The notes below the pieces were generated by a model. That model saw only the letters and a program-made list of their open reading frames with translations, was not told the origin of the DNA and searched no databases. A stretch of 64,000 nucleotides of DNA from contig JAITLQ010000005.1 in NCBI GenBank assembly GCA_031277795.1, positions 186,001-250,000 of the forward strand, written 5' to 3'. Source of the stretch: Arthrobacter sp. Lineage in GTDB: Bacteria; Actinomycetota; Actinomycetes; Actinomycetales; Micrococcaceae. Shown piece after piece: positions 1-8,504 of the stretch. A program made the translations under genes and the position numbers. The stretch's first letter is position 1. Every line of letters starts with the position of its first letter.

Positions 1-87
1 GGTTGGCAGATCCACTCAAGGATTGGCCCAGCCCACTACAGACTCCGCGGCCGGCATCGGCCGCCTAGAACAACGCAGGGGTGGAAC

Positions 88-1131
88 ATGGCAGCAGCGC
101 CGGATCGCGAGAAGGCCCTCGAGGCGGCCCTCGCCCAGATCGATAAGCAGTTCGGCAAGGGCTCGATCATGCGTCTGGGAGACGAGACGCGTCAGCCCAT
201 CGACACCATCTCCACGAGCTCCATCTCGCTGGACGTGGCCCTCGGCATTGGCGGCCTGCCCCGCGGCCGCGTCGTGGAGATCTACGGTCCCGAGTCCTCG
301 GGTAAGACCACCGTGGCCCTGCACGCCGTCGCGAGCGCCCAGCGCGCCGGCGGCATCGCGGCCTTCATCGACGCCGAGCACGCTCTCGACCCGGTGTACG
401 CCGCCAAGCTGGGCGTGGACATCGACGCCCTCCTGGTCTCGCAGCCGGACACCGGCGAGCAGGCGCTGGAGATCATGGACATGCTCGTGGGCTCCGGCTC
501 CATCGACATCGTCGTGATCGACTCCGTGGCCGCCCTGGTGCCCCGCGCCGAAATCGAGGGCGAGATGGGCGACAGCCACGTGGGTCTGCAGGCCCGCCTC
601 ATGTCGCAGGCCCTGCGCAAGATCACCGGTCGCCTGGCGCAGACCAAGACCACCGCGATCTTCATCAACCAGCTGCGCGAGAAGATCGGCGTGTTCTTCG
701 GTTCCCCCGAGACCACCACGGGCGGCAAGGCCCTGAAGTTCTACGCCTCCGTGCGCATCGACATCCGTCGCATCGAGACGCTCAAGGACGGCGGCAACGC
801 CGTGGGCAACCGCACCCGCGCCAAGATCGTCAAGAACAAGATGGCCCCGCCGTTCAAGCAGGCCGAGTTCGACATCCTCTACGGCGAGGGCATCTCCCGC
901 GAGGGTGGCCTCATCGACATGGGTGTGGAGCACGGGCTTGTGCGCAAGTCCGGCGCCTGGTTCACCTACGACGGCGACCAGCTGGGCCAGGGCAAGGAGA
1001 ACGCCCGTCAGTTCCTGAAGGACAATCCGGACCTGGCCAACGAGCTCGAGCGCCAGATTCGCGTCAAGCTCGGCATCGACGCCGATCCCGAGGCCGAAGC
1101 GGCGGCGCTGAAGGCCGTCTCCGAGGACTGA
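88..1131 (+). CDS. recA: RecA recombinase
   Basis: RecA is the DNA-dependent ATPase that forms filaments on single-stranded DNA, performs strand exchange and stimulates LexA self-cleavage. The 347-residue protein has the family length. The Walker A motif GPESSGKT is at residues 67-74, and the central ATPase core and the acidic, Ala/Glu-rich C-terminus are intact; no intein interrupts it. The ATG follows a GGGGTGGA ribosome-binding sequence. Only 87 bp upstream are in the window and hold no clear LexA box, so the SOS operator probably lies outside. The recX gene follows after 194 bp. Confidence 0.99.
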   Translation: MAAAPDREKALEAALAQIDKQFGKGSIMRLGDETRQPIDTISTSSISLDVALGIGGLPRGRVVEIYGPESSGKTTVALHAVASAQRAGGIAAFIDAEHALDPVYAAKLGVDIDALLVSQPDTGEQALEIMDMLVGSGSIDIVVIDSVAALVPRAEIEGEMGDSHVGLQARLMSQALRKITGRLAQTKTTAIFINQLREKIGVFFGSPETTTGGKALKFYASVRIDIRRIETLKDGGNAVGNRTRAKIVKNKMAPPFKQAEFDILYGEGISREGGLIDMGVEHGLVRKSGAWFTYDGDQLGQGKENARQFLKDNPDLANELERQIRVKLGIDADPEAEAAALKAVSED

Positions 1132-1149
1132 TCGGCAACAACACGGCAG

Positions 1150-1175
1150 CGGCCGGCGGGGAGTCCCGCCGGCCG
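1150..1175. terminator. hairpin after recA
   Basis: A perfect 11-bp inverted repeat (CGGCCGGCGGG, loop GAGT) begins 19 bp after the recA stop codon. There is no long T run after it, only TTGGC. It may partly terminate recA transcripts and so lower expression of recX, which starts 150 bp further on. Confidence 0.55.
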
Positions 1176-1325
1176 TTGGCGCATCGCCGGGCCCGGCGGG
1201 CCAGCCTTGCGGTCCGCCCCCGCGGTTGGTCTGCACGGTTGGCCTGCGCGGTGGAGTCCGGGGTAGGGAGAACGGCGCGTCGCTCATCCCAACGGTGCGG
1301 TACGAGGAGCGGTAGGAGGAATCGC

Positions 1326-2636
1326 GTGGCTTTGGATCCGGCGCTGATGGCGCAGCTGGGCATCAAGCGTGGCTCGGAGCTGGACGCTCCGGAGGTCGCC
1401 GCGCCGCGCGACGCCGAGGACATCGTCGAGGGCCCCGCCGTCCTTCCGTGGAACGCCGCGCAGGGTGCGTCCGCGGGGCGTGGCACGCAGCGTTCCGCGG
1501 CGTCGAAGGCCACTCCTCGTGGCGCGGACGAGGACGACACCGAGATCGATGGCGGCAAGGAAGGACCCCGGGGCTCGCGTCGCTCACGCGAGCCTGGAGA
1601 GCGTTCGAACCGCAGCATCGAGCGCCAGCATCGCGAGAACCGCATCGCCGCTGGCACCCTGCGCGTGCCGCAGGTGCGCAGGGGGCAGGCACGTTCGGAC
1701 GAGGACTTCGAAGCGCGCGCGTTCGGGGAAGAGCAGAGCGAAGGAAGCAGCGGCGGCGCCGCGGGATACGAGGACGAGCGGCCCGGTGCTGCGCGTGCCG
1801 GGGCGGCGCGGGGCAAGAAGCGGCGCGGTGGTCCGGCCCGCGGTGGTTCCCGCGGAGCAGCGCGAGCCGCGTCGGGGCGGGACGGGGAGGACTCTCCTGG
1901 CTCCACTGCTCCGGAGGCACCGGCACCACCAGCCCCAGCGCCCTCGTGGGCCGACGTCGGTGCCCCTCCCGCCTGGGCCACGGCGGGCGAACTGCCGGAG
2001 CGAGTGAGCGCGCTCCTGGCGGACTGGGATCGCCGGGAGGCCGAGGCCGCCGAACTCATCGCGGCCGGTGTCGAAGTGCTGCCGCAGGACGAACAGGCGG
2101 CCCGCGAGGTCGTCGAGCTCACCGACGAGGAGGCCGAGCAGCTCGCGCGGGCCATCTGCCTCCGCCTGCTGACGGCCATGCCGCGCACGCGGCACGAGCT
2201 CGAGAAGAAGCTCCTCGAACGCGATGTGCCGGCGGCGGCGGCCTGCGCCGTGCTTGACCGCTACGAGGAGCTCGGCATCGTCGACGACGCCGCGTTTGCC
2301 CAGGCCTGGGTCGAGTCGCGGGCCCGCAGCAAGGGCTTCGCCCGCGGACGGCTCAAGCAGGAGCTGCGTCGCAAGGGCGTGGACGGTGAGGCGCTGGACC
2401 ATGCGCTCGAGCAGATCGACACGGAGCAGGAGCGCGAACGCGCCGAGGAGCTGGCGCTGCGCAAGCTCGGCTCCCGCACCCTGCCGCCCTTCGGCTACGG
2501 CACACCGGAGGCCGCCGAACGCGAGAAGATCCTGCGCCGCGTGGTCGGCTTCCTGGCCCGTAAGGGTTACCCGGGCGGCATGGCGCTGTCCGCCGCGCGC
2601 GCGGCGATGGAACGCCATGACGCGGGGGAGCGGTAG
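1326..2636 (+). CDS. recX: RecX regulatory protein with long N-terminal extension
   Basis: RecX binds RecA filaments and restrains RecA activity; it is commonly encoded just downstream of recA, as here. The recognisable RecX helical-repeat domain fills roughly residues 270-436 (motifs RHELEKKLLER, GIVDDAAFAQAWVESR, ARGRLKQELRRKG). The first 270 residues or so are low complexity, rich in Arg, Ala, Gly and Glu, and probably disordered. RecX proteins are usually 150-200 residues, so the 436-residue product is unusually long. The GTG start is chosen because GTAGGAGG lies just upstream. Reading upstream of this start continues open, but without a ribosome-binding site. Confidence 0.93.
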   Translation: MALDPALMAQLGIKRGSELDAPEVAAPRDAEDIVEGPAVLPWNAAQGASAGRGTQRSAASKATPRGADEDDTEIDGGKEGPRGSRRSREPGERSNRSIERQHRENRIAAGTLRVPQVRRGQARSDEDFEARAFGEEQSEGSSGGAAGYEDERPGAARAGAARGKKRRGGPARGGSRGAARAASGRDGEDSPGSTAPEAPAPPAPAPSWADVGAPPAWATAGELPERVSALLADWDRREAEAAELIAAGVEVLPQDEQAAREVVELTDEEAEQLARAICLRLLTAMPRTRHELEKKLLERDVPAAAACAVLDRYEELGIVDDAAFAQAWVESRARSKGFARGRLKQELRRKGVDGEALDHALEQIDTEQERERAEELALRKLGSRTLPPFGYGTPEAAEREKILRRVVGFLARKGYPGGMALSAARAAMERHDAGER

Positions 2637-2645
2637 CCGGCTTGC

Positions 2646-3389
2646 CTAGGCGGCCCGGGAGAAGCTGAGCACCTCGCGCTCGGGAACGTCCTCCCAGGTC
2701 TCTTCGCTCGGCGCCCACTCGTTCGAGGCCACGCTCACGCCGGAGGCATCGCGACGCAGGCGCATCCTGAAGAGCTCGGGATTGATGGGGTACGCGAAAC
2801 CGTCCTGCCGCGGTTGCGGCTCGAGCCACTGCAAAGCGTGCAGGCGACCGGGCGTGAGCAGGATGGCGTTGAGGGCGACGACGTCGCTCACCTCCTGGAT
2901 GAGCGAGGCGGCAGTGTGGAGGGCGTCCTCCGCCGGCAGGTCCCGCATCAACGCGAAAACAAGATGCGCGTAGCTCTCGGAGTCGGTGGTGCCGCGGCGG
3001 GGAGCGTTCGTGTACCTGGCCACGAGCTCCCGCAACGCCGGCACGTCAAAGATGTGGCCGTTGTGGGCAAAGGCCACCTCACCCACGCCGTCCACGCTGG
3101 ACTCGAAGGGGTGCAGGTTCTCGGGGAGCACCTGCGTGCCGGGGGAGGCGAGGCGGAAGTGCAGGAGCAGGCTCTCGGAGACGAAGCCCTCTCGCGCCCC
3201 CGCGAACAACGCGCTCTCGCGGGCGGCCGAGACGTCGCCGATGCGCCGCAGGCCGGCACCGTCGAGGCCCACGAGGCCCCATCCGTCCTTGTGGCGGGCC
3301 GAAAGTTGGGTGAAGGTTTCGGTGTCGTCCCCGAGCGCGCTCGTGAGCGAGGCGGAGGAGTTCGAGAGGTGGCCGAAGAGCCGGCACAT
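2646..3389 (-). CDS. class II glutamine amidotransferase
   Basis: The protein belongs to the N-terminal-nucleophile (Gn-AT II, YafJ-like) amidotransferases, which hydrolyse glutamine through an N-terminal cysteine exposed after Met removal. The start MCRLFGH places Cys at position 2, which fixes the start codon; further in are HKDGWGLVG and AFAHNGHI, which shape the glutamine site. At 247 residues it is a free-standing glutaminase domain without a fused synthase, so the acceptor is unknown. It runs convergent to recX with a 9-bp gap. The upstream region is the 20-bp repeat array. Confidence 0.9.
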   Translation of the reverse strand: MCRLFGHLSNSSASLTSALGDDTETFTQLSARHKDGWGLVGLDGAGLRRIGDVSAARESALFAGAREGFVSESLLLHFRLASPGTQVLPENLHPFESSVDGVGEVAFAHNGHIFDVPALRELVARYTNAPRRGTTDSESYAHLVFALMRDLPAEDALHTAASLIQEVSDVVALNAILLTPGRLHALQWLEPQPRQDGFAYPINPELFRMRLRRDASGVSVASNEWAPSEETWEDVPEREVLSFSRAA

Positions 3390-3520
3390 GCTGGGGCTGC
3401 CTTTCCTCGGGACACGAGCGGCCCCGCACATCGTGCGCGGTTCTTGCGTCACCCGGGTACTCGGTGCGCAGCGCCGCGATGGCCTCCAAGTAAACGCCGT
3501 GCGGGTCCGGACGCACAAGG

Positions 3521-3740
3521 GTTCGGACCCGCACCGACATGGACGGCCGCGCACCGACGTGGACGGTCGCGTGCTGACGTGGACGGCCGTGCACCGACAC
3601 GGATAGCTCGGTAGCGACATGGGCAGTCGCGCACCGACGCGCACCGACACGGACACCCGCACGCCGGCGCGGGCAGCCGCGCACCGACGCGCGCGGACGC
3701 GGACGGCCGCGCACCGACACGCGCAGACGCGCCTGACGTG
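3521..3740. repeat. degenerate 20-bp tandem repeat array
   Basis: About ten degenerate copies of a 20-bp unit (consensus GGACGGCCGCGCACCGACRY) lie in tandem, with exact 10-bp phasing from 3541 to 3720; one 30-bp and one 10-bp variant keep the phase. Clear units are 3541-3560, 3561-3580, 3581-3600, 3621-3640, 3671-3690 and 3701-3720. The array lies in the 439-bp spacer between the amidotransferase start and the EF-G-binding-protein gene. Open frames across it are low-complexity Arg/Val/Ala strings and are not believed to be genes. Nothing else was recognised in 3390-3828. Confidence 0.8.
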
Positions 3741-3828
3741 CACGGCGGCAAGGGGAGAACGGGCGCGGGTGGCCGGCGGGCACCTTGTGCCTGCCGGCCA
3801 CCCGCGCGGCGACGGGCCCCGCGCGAAG

Positions 3829-4317
3829 CTACTGCTCGCCGAGCACCCTTAACGCGAAGCGCTCGGCGTTGGCGCGCAGCCGTTCAACCCGCGCGGCGAT
3901 GAAGGCCTCCGGGTTGTCCTGGCCCTCAAGCCGGGAAGGAAAGCGCCTGGCGTACTTAGAGCACTTGAAGTCCGCGTGCATGAGGGTGCCGAAGGTGTCG
4001 CCCTTGCGGCCGGCGGCGCCGGCCGCCTTGGCCACGACCATCTTGACGTCGCTGACCTCCGTGATGTCCTCGCAGAGGGCGCACATCGCCTTGCGCGGGG
4101 GACTGGGCACGGCGGTGAGCATGATGCCCACGTGGCGCTCCTGCAGGGGGATGACAACGAAGGCCCGCTGGGGGTTGTGGGCGTCGCGCCATCCGAGGAG
4201 ATCGAGCGATGCCCAGTCGAGGCCGGCCAGGTCCTGCTCGGGGGTGGCCTGCGAGGCCTCGCGGCGGGAGGTGTTAACGAAGGAGGCGCGTACCTGCGCC
4301 AGGGACAGTTCCTGCAT
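3829..4317 (-). CDS. FBP-domain (FusB/FusC-type, EF-G-binding) zinc protein
   Basis: The protein resembles the C-terminal treble-clef zinc-finger domain of FusB/FusC proteins, which bind elongation factor G and can release fusidic-acid-stalled EF-G from the ribosome. Probable zinc ligands are Cys79 and Cys82 (MCALCEDI) and His114 and Cys119 (HADFKCSKY). At 162 residues it is shorter than FusB (about 210). Actinobacterial homologues are common and mostly uncharacterised, so a housekeeping ribosome-recycling role is as likely as drug resistance. Long spacers on both sides (439 and 427 bp) suggest it is transcribed alone. Confidence 0.8.
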   Translation of the reverse strand: MQELSLAQVRASFVNTSRREASQATPEQDLAGLDWASLDLLGWRDAHNPQRAFVVIPLQERHVGIMLTAVPSPPRKAMCALCEDITEVSDVKMVVAKAAGAAGRKGDTFGTLMHADFKCSKYARRFPSRLEGQDNPEAFIAARVERLRANAERFALRVLGEQ

Positions 4318-4563
4318 GGTGATTCCTTGATCCGTGGTGCGGAAGACCGCGAGGTACTCCAGGCCCTGATGGACGACGCGACGTGGCCATCAAGGCCCGA
4401 TGACGAGAGGTCGAGGGGCGGGGCACGTGCGCCGTGGTGCGGGCAGGGGTCATCGCGGCCGCCCGCTGTGGTGAGTGTCAGGCGGGATGGAGCTGGATCA
4501 AGCGATGAAGGCCACTGTGGGCCACCGGTCCCTTCGTGGGCCGCGCGGCCCGGATCGAAACGA

Positions 4564-4591
4564 GTGGGGCGCCGAACGAACGGCGCCCCAC
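4564..4591. other. perfect 11-bp hairpin in a 427-bp spacer
   Basis: GTGGGGCGCCG and its exact complement flank the loop AACGAA. It lies 154 bp beyond the stop codon of the monooxygenase gene on the minus strand and may terminate it, but no T run follows. The same core (ACGAGTGGGCGCCGAACGG) recurs twice near 6.2 kb, so this may instead be a dispersed element. The rest of 4318-4744 shows no coding signal. Confidence 0.5.
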
Positions 4592-4744
4592 CACGCTACG
4601 CCTGTTGGGCGCGCCGCGCCAGGTGGGTCGGCGGGCGTCGCGCCCGTGTGGGTCGTGGACGGGTGTCGCCCCGGAACGGGGCGGCGCCGCGTCCGCTTGC
4701 CCAGGGGAGAGGCGTTGCTTCGGAGCGCCGTGACGCGGCGCCCG

Positions 4745-5821
4745 TCAGTCCACGGGCCCCGGCGTCGCCGCCGAGCGGGCCGCCGCCACGAGCTCGCGCA
4801 CCCGCGGGAAGACGACCTCGCCCCACAGCCGGATCTGCTCCAGCTTCTCCTCGCGCGTCGCCGTCATGTTGCCGTAGTTCACGTCGTAGCGATCGACGTC
4901 CAGCGTCAGCACGTGCTCCGCAATCCGCTGCGCCACCCACTCGGGCGTGCCCACCAGGGAGAACCCGGTCTCGGCGTCGGCCTCGAAGTGCTCGCGTGTG
5001 CGCTCGCCCCAGCCGCGTTCGCGGGCCACCGACTCCATGAGACGGCGGTTCGTCTCCCACGCCCGGTTCCGGGCCTCCTCCATGGTCTCGGCCAGGAAGC
5101 CGTTGGAGGTCATGCCAAGCAGGGCCGGACGCTGCCCGAACTCCTGCTCTGCCGCCCTGAAGAGCTGGAAGTAGCGCAGGATCCGATCGGGCGTCTGCCC
5201 CAGGCCGGCCATCATGAGGTTGGCGTTGTACTTGGCGGCGCGAACCACCGACTCGGGGCTGCCGCCCACGCCCACCCACGTCACGATGCCGCCGGGCGTG
5301 GCCGAGGCGGGGAAGGCCCGCTCCCCGTTCAGGGCCGGACGGTGCACGCCGTTGAAGCGCAGCGGTCCCTCGCGACGCGCCTGCGTCCAGAGGGCGAGCT
5401 TCTCCTCGAAGAGTTCGTTGTAGTGCGCCAGGTCGAAGCCGAACAGGGGGAACGGCTCCGTGAACGAGGCGCGCCCGAGCACGGGCTGGACGCGGCCGCC
5501 CGAGATGCCGTCGACCGTGGCGTAGCGCTCGTAGGCGCGGACCGGGTCGTCGGTGGAAAGCACGGTGACGGCCGTGGTCAGCAGGACGCGATCCGTGCGG
5601 GCGGCCACGGCGGCGAGCACAACGTCCGGCGCCGAGGTGGGCAGCTCGAAGCGATGGTGTTCGCCCACCCCGAAGGCATCGGCCCCAGCCCGCTCGGCCG
5701 CGACGCCCTCCGTCACCAGGTGTGCCTGGGTGAGTGCGTCGCCCAGGGGTTGCCCGTCGGCGTCGAGCAGGCCGCCGCCGAAGGTCTGCAATCCGAACAA
5801 GGTGGTGCCGCTGAGGGGCAT
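4745..5821 (-). CDS. luciferase-like (LLM class) flavin-dependent oxidoreductase
   Basis: The 358-residue protein is a bacterial-luciferase-type TIM barrel that uses reduced flavin (FMN or F420) to oxidise or reduce an organic substrate. Typical sequences are the N-terminal GLQTFGGG, GVGEHHR in the active-site strand, and the LLTTAVTVLSTDDPVRAYE segment characteristic of the family. The substrate cannot be deduced. The gene has no close co-directional partner, with spacers of more than 400 bp on either side. An inverted repeat, TTTGTCACGTCAACAAA, 69 bp upstream of the start is a possible operator. Confidence 0.88.
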   Translation of the reverse strand: MPLSGTTLFGLQTFGGGLLDADGQPLGDALTQAHLVTEGVAAERAGADAFGVGEHHRFELPTSAPDVVLAAVAARTDRVLLTTAVTVLSTDDPVRAYERYATVDGISGGRVQPVLGRASFTEPFPLFGFDLAHYNELFEEKLALWTQARREGPLRFNGVHRPALNGERAFPASATPGGIVTWVGVGGSPESVVRAAKYNANLMMAGLGQTPDRILRYFQLFRAAEQEFGQRPALLGMTSNGFLAETMEEARNRAWETNRRLMESVARERGWGERTREHFEADAETGFSLVGTPEWVAQRIAEHVLTLDVDRYDVNYGNMTATREEKLEQIRLWGEVVFPRVRELVAAARSAATPGPVD

Positions 5822-5889
5822 GGCCGTCTCGCTTTCGATGAGGGGAACCCGTCGCCCGACACCGCAGCCGGCGCGAACGGCGAGAACTA

Positions 5890-5906
5890 TTTGTCACGTC
5901 AACAAA
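5890..5906. promoter_or_regulatory. inverted repeat upstream of the LLM oxidoreductase
   Basis: TTTGTCACGTCAACAAA has 5-bp perfect arms (TTTGT/ACAAA) in an AT-richer patch 69 bp before the minus-strand start codon. TTGACG (5897-5902, minus) inside it resembles a -35 box, but no convincing -10 box lies 17 bp downstream. It is a possible repressor site. Confidence 0.3.
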
Positions 5907-5953
5907 CGCCGACCGGAGGTCATTCCTGGTGCGTTCCCCAGGACCGCCGCCCC

Positions 5954-5963
5954 GGGGGGGGGG
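5954..5963. repeat. homopolymer run of ten G
   Basis: Ten consecutive G residues lie in the 473-bp spacer 5822-6294, which contains no recognisable gene. Such a run can slip during replication and is also prone to sequencing error. Confidence 0.8.
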
Positions 5964-6058
5964 CTTCACCGTGGGCGTTCGGCTGGTTAGCCTGGCGGTC
6001 TGCGACAACGAGCCAGCGCTCAGGCCTCCCCGCACTTAAGTACGCCCCGGGCCCAGGG

Positions 6059-6112
6059 GCGCACCCGGGGCGCGTCCCCCCGGGTGCGCGTCACGCGGGG
6101 CGAGCTCCCCGC
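6059..6112. other. two tandem strong hairpins
   Basis: The first hairpin pairs GCGCACCCGGGG (6059-6070) with CCCCGGGTGCGC (6078-6089), a perfect 12-bp stem. The second pairs GCGGGG (6095-6100) with CCCCGC (6107-6112). No T run follows. They precede the direct repeats and the DUF664 gene. Confidence 0.6.
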
Positions 6113-6143
6113 AGGCTCGGCCGGTGCGGGCACGCCGCTGCGG

Positions 6144-6219
6144 ACGAGTGGGCGACGAACGGTATCCCAGTCGCGCAACTGTGGGCGTGTCCCACAGCGG
6201 ACGAGTGGGCGCCGAACGG
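6144..6219. repeat. direct repeat pair with intervening hairpin
   Basis: ACGAGTGGGCGACGAACGG (6144-6162) and ACGAGTGGGCGCCGAACGG (6201-6219) are 57 bp apart and share flanks (GCGG before, GTCG after). Between them CTGTGGG (6179-6185) pairs with CCCACAG (6191-6197). A related copy occurs at 4560-4584. Position just upstream of the DUF664 gene allows a regulatory role. Confidence 0.6.
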
Positions 6220-6294
6220 CACACCGGTCGAACCGCAGCACCACCCAGGGCCAACGGGCCCCACTCCAAGCCCAACCGACAAGGGAGAAGGCGC

Positions 6295-6924
6295 ATGAGC
6301 CACAACGAGGTGAAGGATCTCCTGGTCCGCCGGTACCGCCTGGAGCGCGAGACGCTCTGGCAGAAGGCCAGCGGCCTCCCGGAGCACCTGGCCCGCGCGC
6401 CCATGACACCAACGGGCACCAACCTCTTGGGCCTCGTCAAACACGTGGCCCTCGTCGAGGCGGGGTACTTCGGTGATTGCTTCGGCGACCCCTTCCCCGA
6501 TCCGCCGCCCTACTTCGACGTCACCGACGGGCGCTTCGAGCCGGACGACGACCTCTGGGCGTTCCCCGAGGAGTCGCCGGCGGACATCTTCGCGCTGGCC
6601 CGCCGGGCCGCGAGCCACGCCGACGCGAGCATCGACCGCCACGCCCTCGAGGATCTGGCGCACGTCCCGTGGTGGGGTGAGCACGGCCGGGACGCGAGCC
6701 TCGCCGAGCTCCTGGTCCACATGCTTGACGAGCTGGCCAGGCACCTCGGCCACGCCGACATCGTGCGCGAACTCGTCGACGGCAGCGCCGGCTACCGCGC
6801 CGGGAACTCGAACCTTCCAGAACACCGGACCGCGGCAGAATGGGAGGCGCGCCGCGCCACACTGCAGGCGGCGGCGGATGCCGCCCGCCCGGCGTCGGGC
6901 AGTGAAGGCGCCCCGGGGCGCTGA
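6295..6924 (+). CDS. DUF664/DinB-fold protein (possible mycothiol transferase)
   Basis: The 209-residue protein has the four-helix DinB fold of DUF664. Its likely metal-binding histidines are in LLGLVKHVALVEAGYF and in DELARHLGHADIVREL; the third usually lies in the WWGEHGRD region. Actinobacterial members of this superfamily include mycothiol-dependent S-transferases and isomerases, so a detoxification role is plausible but the substrate is unknown. ATG is chosen because AAGGGAGAAGG precedes it; an open frame continues upstream into the repeats without such a site. It is one of three DinB-type proteins in the window. miaB follows after 53 bp. Confidence 0.85.
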   Translation: MSHNEVKDLLVRRYRLERETLWQKASGLPEHLARAPMTPTGTNLLGLVKHVALVEAGYFGDCFGDPFPDPPPYFDVTDGRFEPDDDLWAFPEESPADIFALARRAASHADASIDRHALEDLAHVPWWGEHGRDASLAELLVHMLDELARHLGHADIVRELVDGSAGYRAGNSNLPEHRTAAEWEARRATLQAAADAARPASGSEGAPGR

Positions 6925-6965
6925 GGCGAGTTTCCGCCCCGGACCTCCACCCGCGTCCCAGCCCC

Positions 6966-6971
6966 TAAACT
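6966..6971 (+). promoter_or_regulatory. -10 hexamer of miaB, probably leaderless
   Basis: TAAACT is followed by six bases and then the GTG start of miaB, so transcription would begin at or next to the start codon. No Shine-Dalgarno sequence is present. Confidence 0.5.
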
Positions 6972-6977
6972 GGATCG

Positions 6978-8504
6978 GTGACCACCACGCTTGATCCCGC
7001 CGCCCAGCCCGAGACGCAGCAGCGCACCTACCAGGTGAACACCTTTGGCTGCCAGATGAATGTGCACGATTCCGAGCGCATTTCCGGCCTGCTCGAGGAG
7101 GCCGGGCTGTCCGCCGTAGCCCCGGGGGCCGGCGAGGGCGAGGCGGACGTCGTCGTGTTCAATACCTGCGCCGTGCGCGAGAACGCCGACAACAAGCTCT
7201 ACGGCCACCTGGGCCTGCTCAAGCAGGAGAAGCTGCGCCGCCCCGGCCTGCAGATCGCCGTGGGCGGGTGCCTCGCGCAGAAGGACCGCGACACCATCCT
7301 GCAGCGGGCCCCGTGGGTCGACGTCGTCTTCGGCACCCACAACGTGGGCGCCCTGCCCGTGCTGCTCGAACGCGCGCGTCACAACGCCGAGGCGCAGATC
7401 GAGATCCTCGACTCGCTCGACGTCTTCCCGTCCACGCTCCCCACCAAGCGCGAGTCGCACGCCTCCGGCTGGGTCTCCATCTCGGTGGGCTGCAACAACA
7501 CCTGCACTTTCTGCATCGTCCCGAGCCTGCGAGGCAAGGAGAAGGACCGCCGCCCCGGCGACATCCTGGCCGAGATCCAGGCGCTCGTGGACGACGGCGC
7601 CATCGAGGTCACCCTGCTCGGCCAGAACGTGAACTCCTACGGCGTCGAGTTCGGAGACCGCCAGGCCTTCTCCAAGCTGCTGCGCGCGTGCGGCGAGATC
7701 GAGGGTCTGGAGCGCGTGCGCTTCACCTCCCCGCACCCCGCAATGTTCACGGACGACGTCATCGAGGCCATGGCCGAGACCCCCAACGTCATGCCGCAGC
7801 TGCACATGCCGCTGCAGTCGGGCTCGGACAAGGTGCTCAAGGAGATGCGCCGCTCCTACCGCTCCACCAAGTTCCTGGGCATCCTGGACAAGGTGCGCGA
7901 GAAGATGCCGCACGCCGCGATCTCCACCGACCTCATCGTGGGCTTCCCGGGCGAGACCGAGGAAGACTTCCAGGAGACCCTGCGGGTCGTCGAGGCCTCG
8001 CGCTTCTCCACGGCGTTCACCTTCCAGTACTCCCCGCGCCCCGGCACGCCGGCCGCCACGTACGAGGAGCAGGTTCCCAAGGCCGTGGTGCAGGAGCGCT
8101 TTGAGCGCCTCACCGCGCTGCAGGATCGCATGGCCCGCGAGGAGAACGCCAAGCAGCTAGGCGCCACCGTCGAGGTGCTCGTGGCCGACTCCTCGGGCCG
8201 CAAGGCGGATCAGACCGGCCGCCTCTCCGGCCGCGCCCGCGACCAGCGCCTCGTGCACTTCTCCGTCCCGGCGGGTGCCCCCGTGCCGCGCCCGGGCGAC
8301 GTCGTGACCGTGCCGGTCACCGAGGTGGGCTCCTTCCACCTCGTCTCCGATCCCACCCCCGAGCAGTACTCCCTGCGCGCCACGCGCGCCGGCGACGCGT
8401 GGGACCGCGCGCAGGCCGAGTCCTGCGGCGTGCCGACGCCCGGCGCCTCCGCGGGCAAGAAGGGCGTGAGCCTGGGCCTGCCCACGCTGCGCGTGGGGCT
8501 TTAA
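6978..8504 (+). CDS. miaB: tRNA-2-methylthio-N6-dimethylallyladenosine synthase MiaB
   Basis: MiaB is a radical-SAM methylthiotransferase that converts i6A37 to ms2i6A37 in tRNAs reading UNN codons. Cys25, Cys64 and Cys98 bind the auxiliary 4Fe-4S cluster and Cys172-x3-Cys176-x2-Cys179 (GCNNTCTFC) the radical-SAM cluster. The C-terminal TRAM domain covers approximately residues 395-460, and a tail of about 40 residues follows. The 508-residue length is normal for actinobacteria. Its stop codon shares a base with the miaA start (TAATG), so the two successive tRNA-modification steps are translationally coupled. Confidence 0.98.
   Translation: MTTTLDPAAQPETQQRTYQVNTFGCQMNVHDSERISGLLEEAGLSAVAPGAGEGEADVVVFNTCAVRENADNKLYGHLGLLKQEKLRRPGLQIAVGGCLAQKDRDTILQRAPWVDVVFGTHNVGALPVLLERARHNAEAQIEILDSLDVFPSTLPTKRESHASGWVSISVGCNNTCTFCIVPSLRGKEKDRRPGDILAEIQALVDDGAIEVTLLGQNVNSYGVEFGDRQAFSKLLRACGEIEGLERVRFTSPHPAMFTDDVIEAMAETPNVMPQLHMPLQSGSDKVLKEMRRSYRSTKFLGILDKVREKMPHAAISTDLIVGFPGETEEDFQETLRVVEASRFSTAFTFQYSPRPGTPAATYEEQVPKAVVQERFERLTALQDRMAREENAKQLGATVEVLVADSSGRKADQTGRLSGRARDQRLVHFSVPAGAPVPRPGDVVTVPVTEVGSFHLVSDPTPEQYSLRATRAGDAWDRAQAESCGVPTPGASAGKKGVSLGLPTLRVGL

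Noticed and set aside
3521-3740. CRISPR array
   Set aside because: Units are contiguous and degenerate, without unique spacers, and no cas gene is present.
3449-3852. Several open frames over the 20-bp repeat array
   Set aside because: They encode repetitive Arg/Val/Ala strings in several frames on both strands, as expected from a GC-rich repeat.
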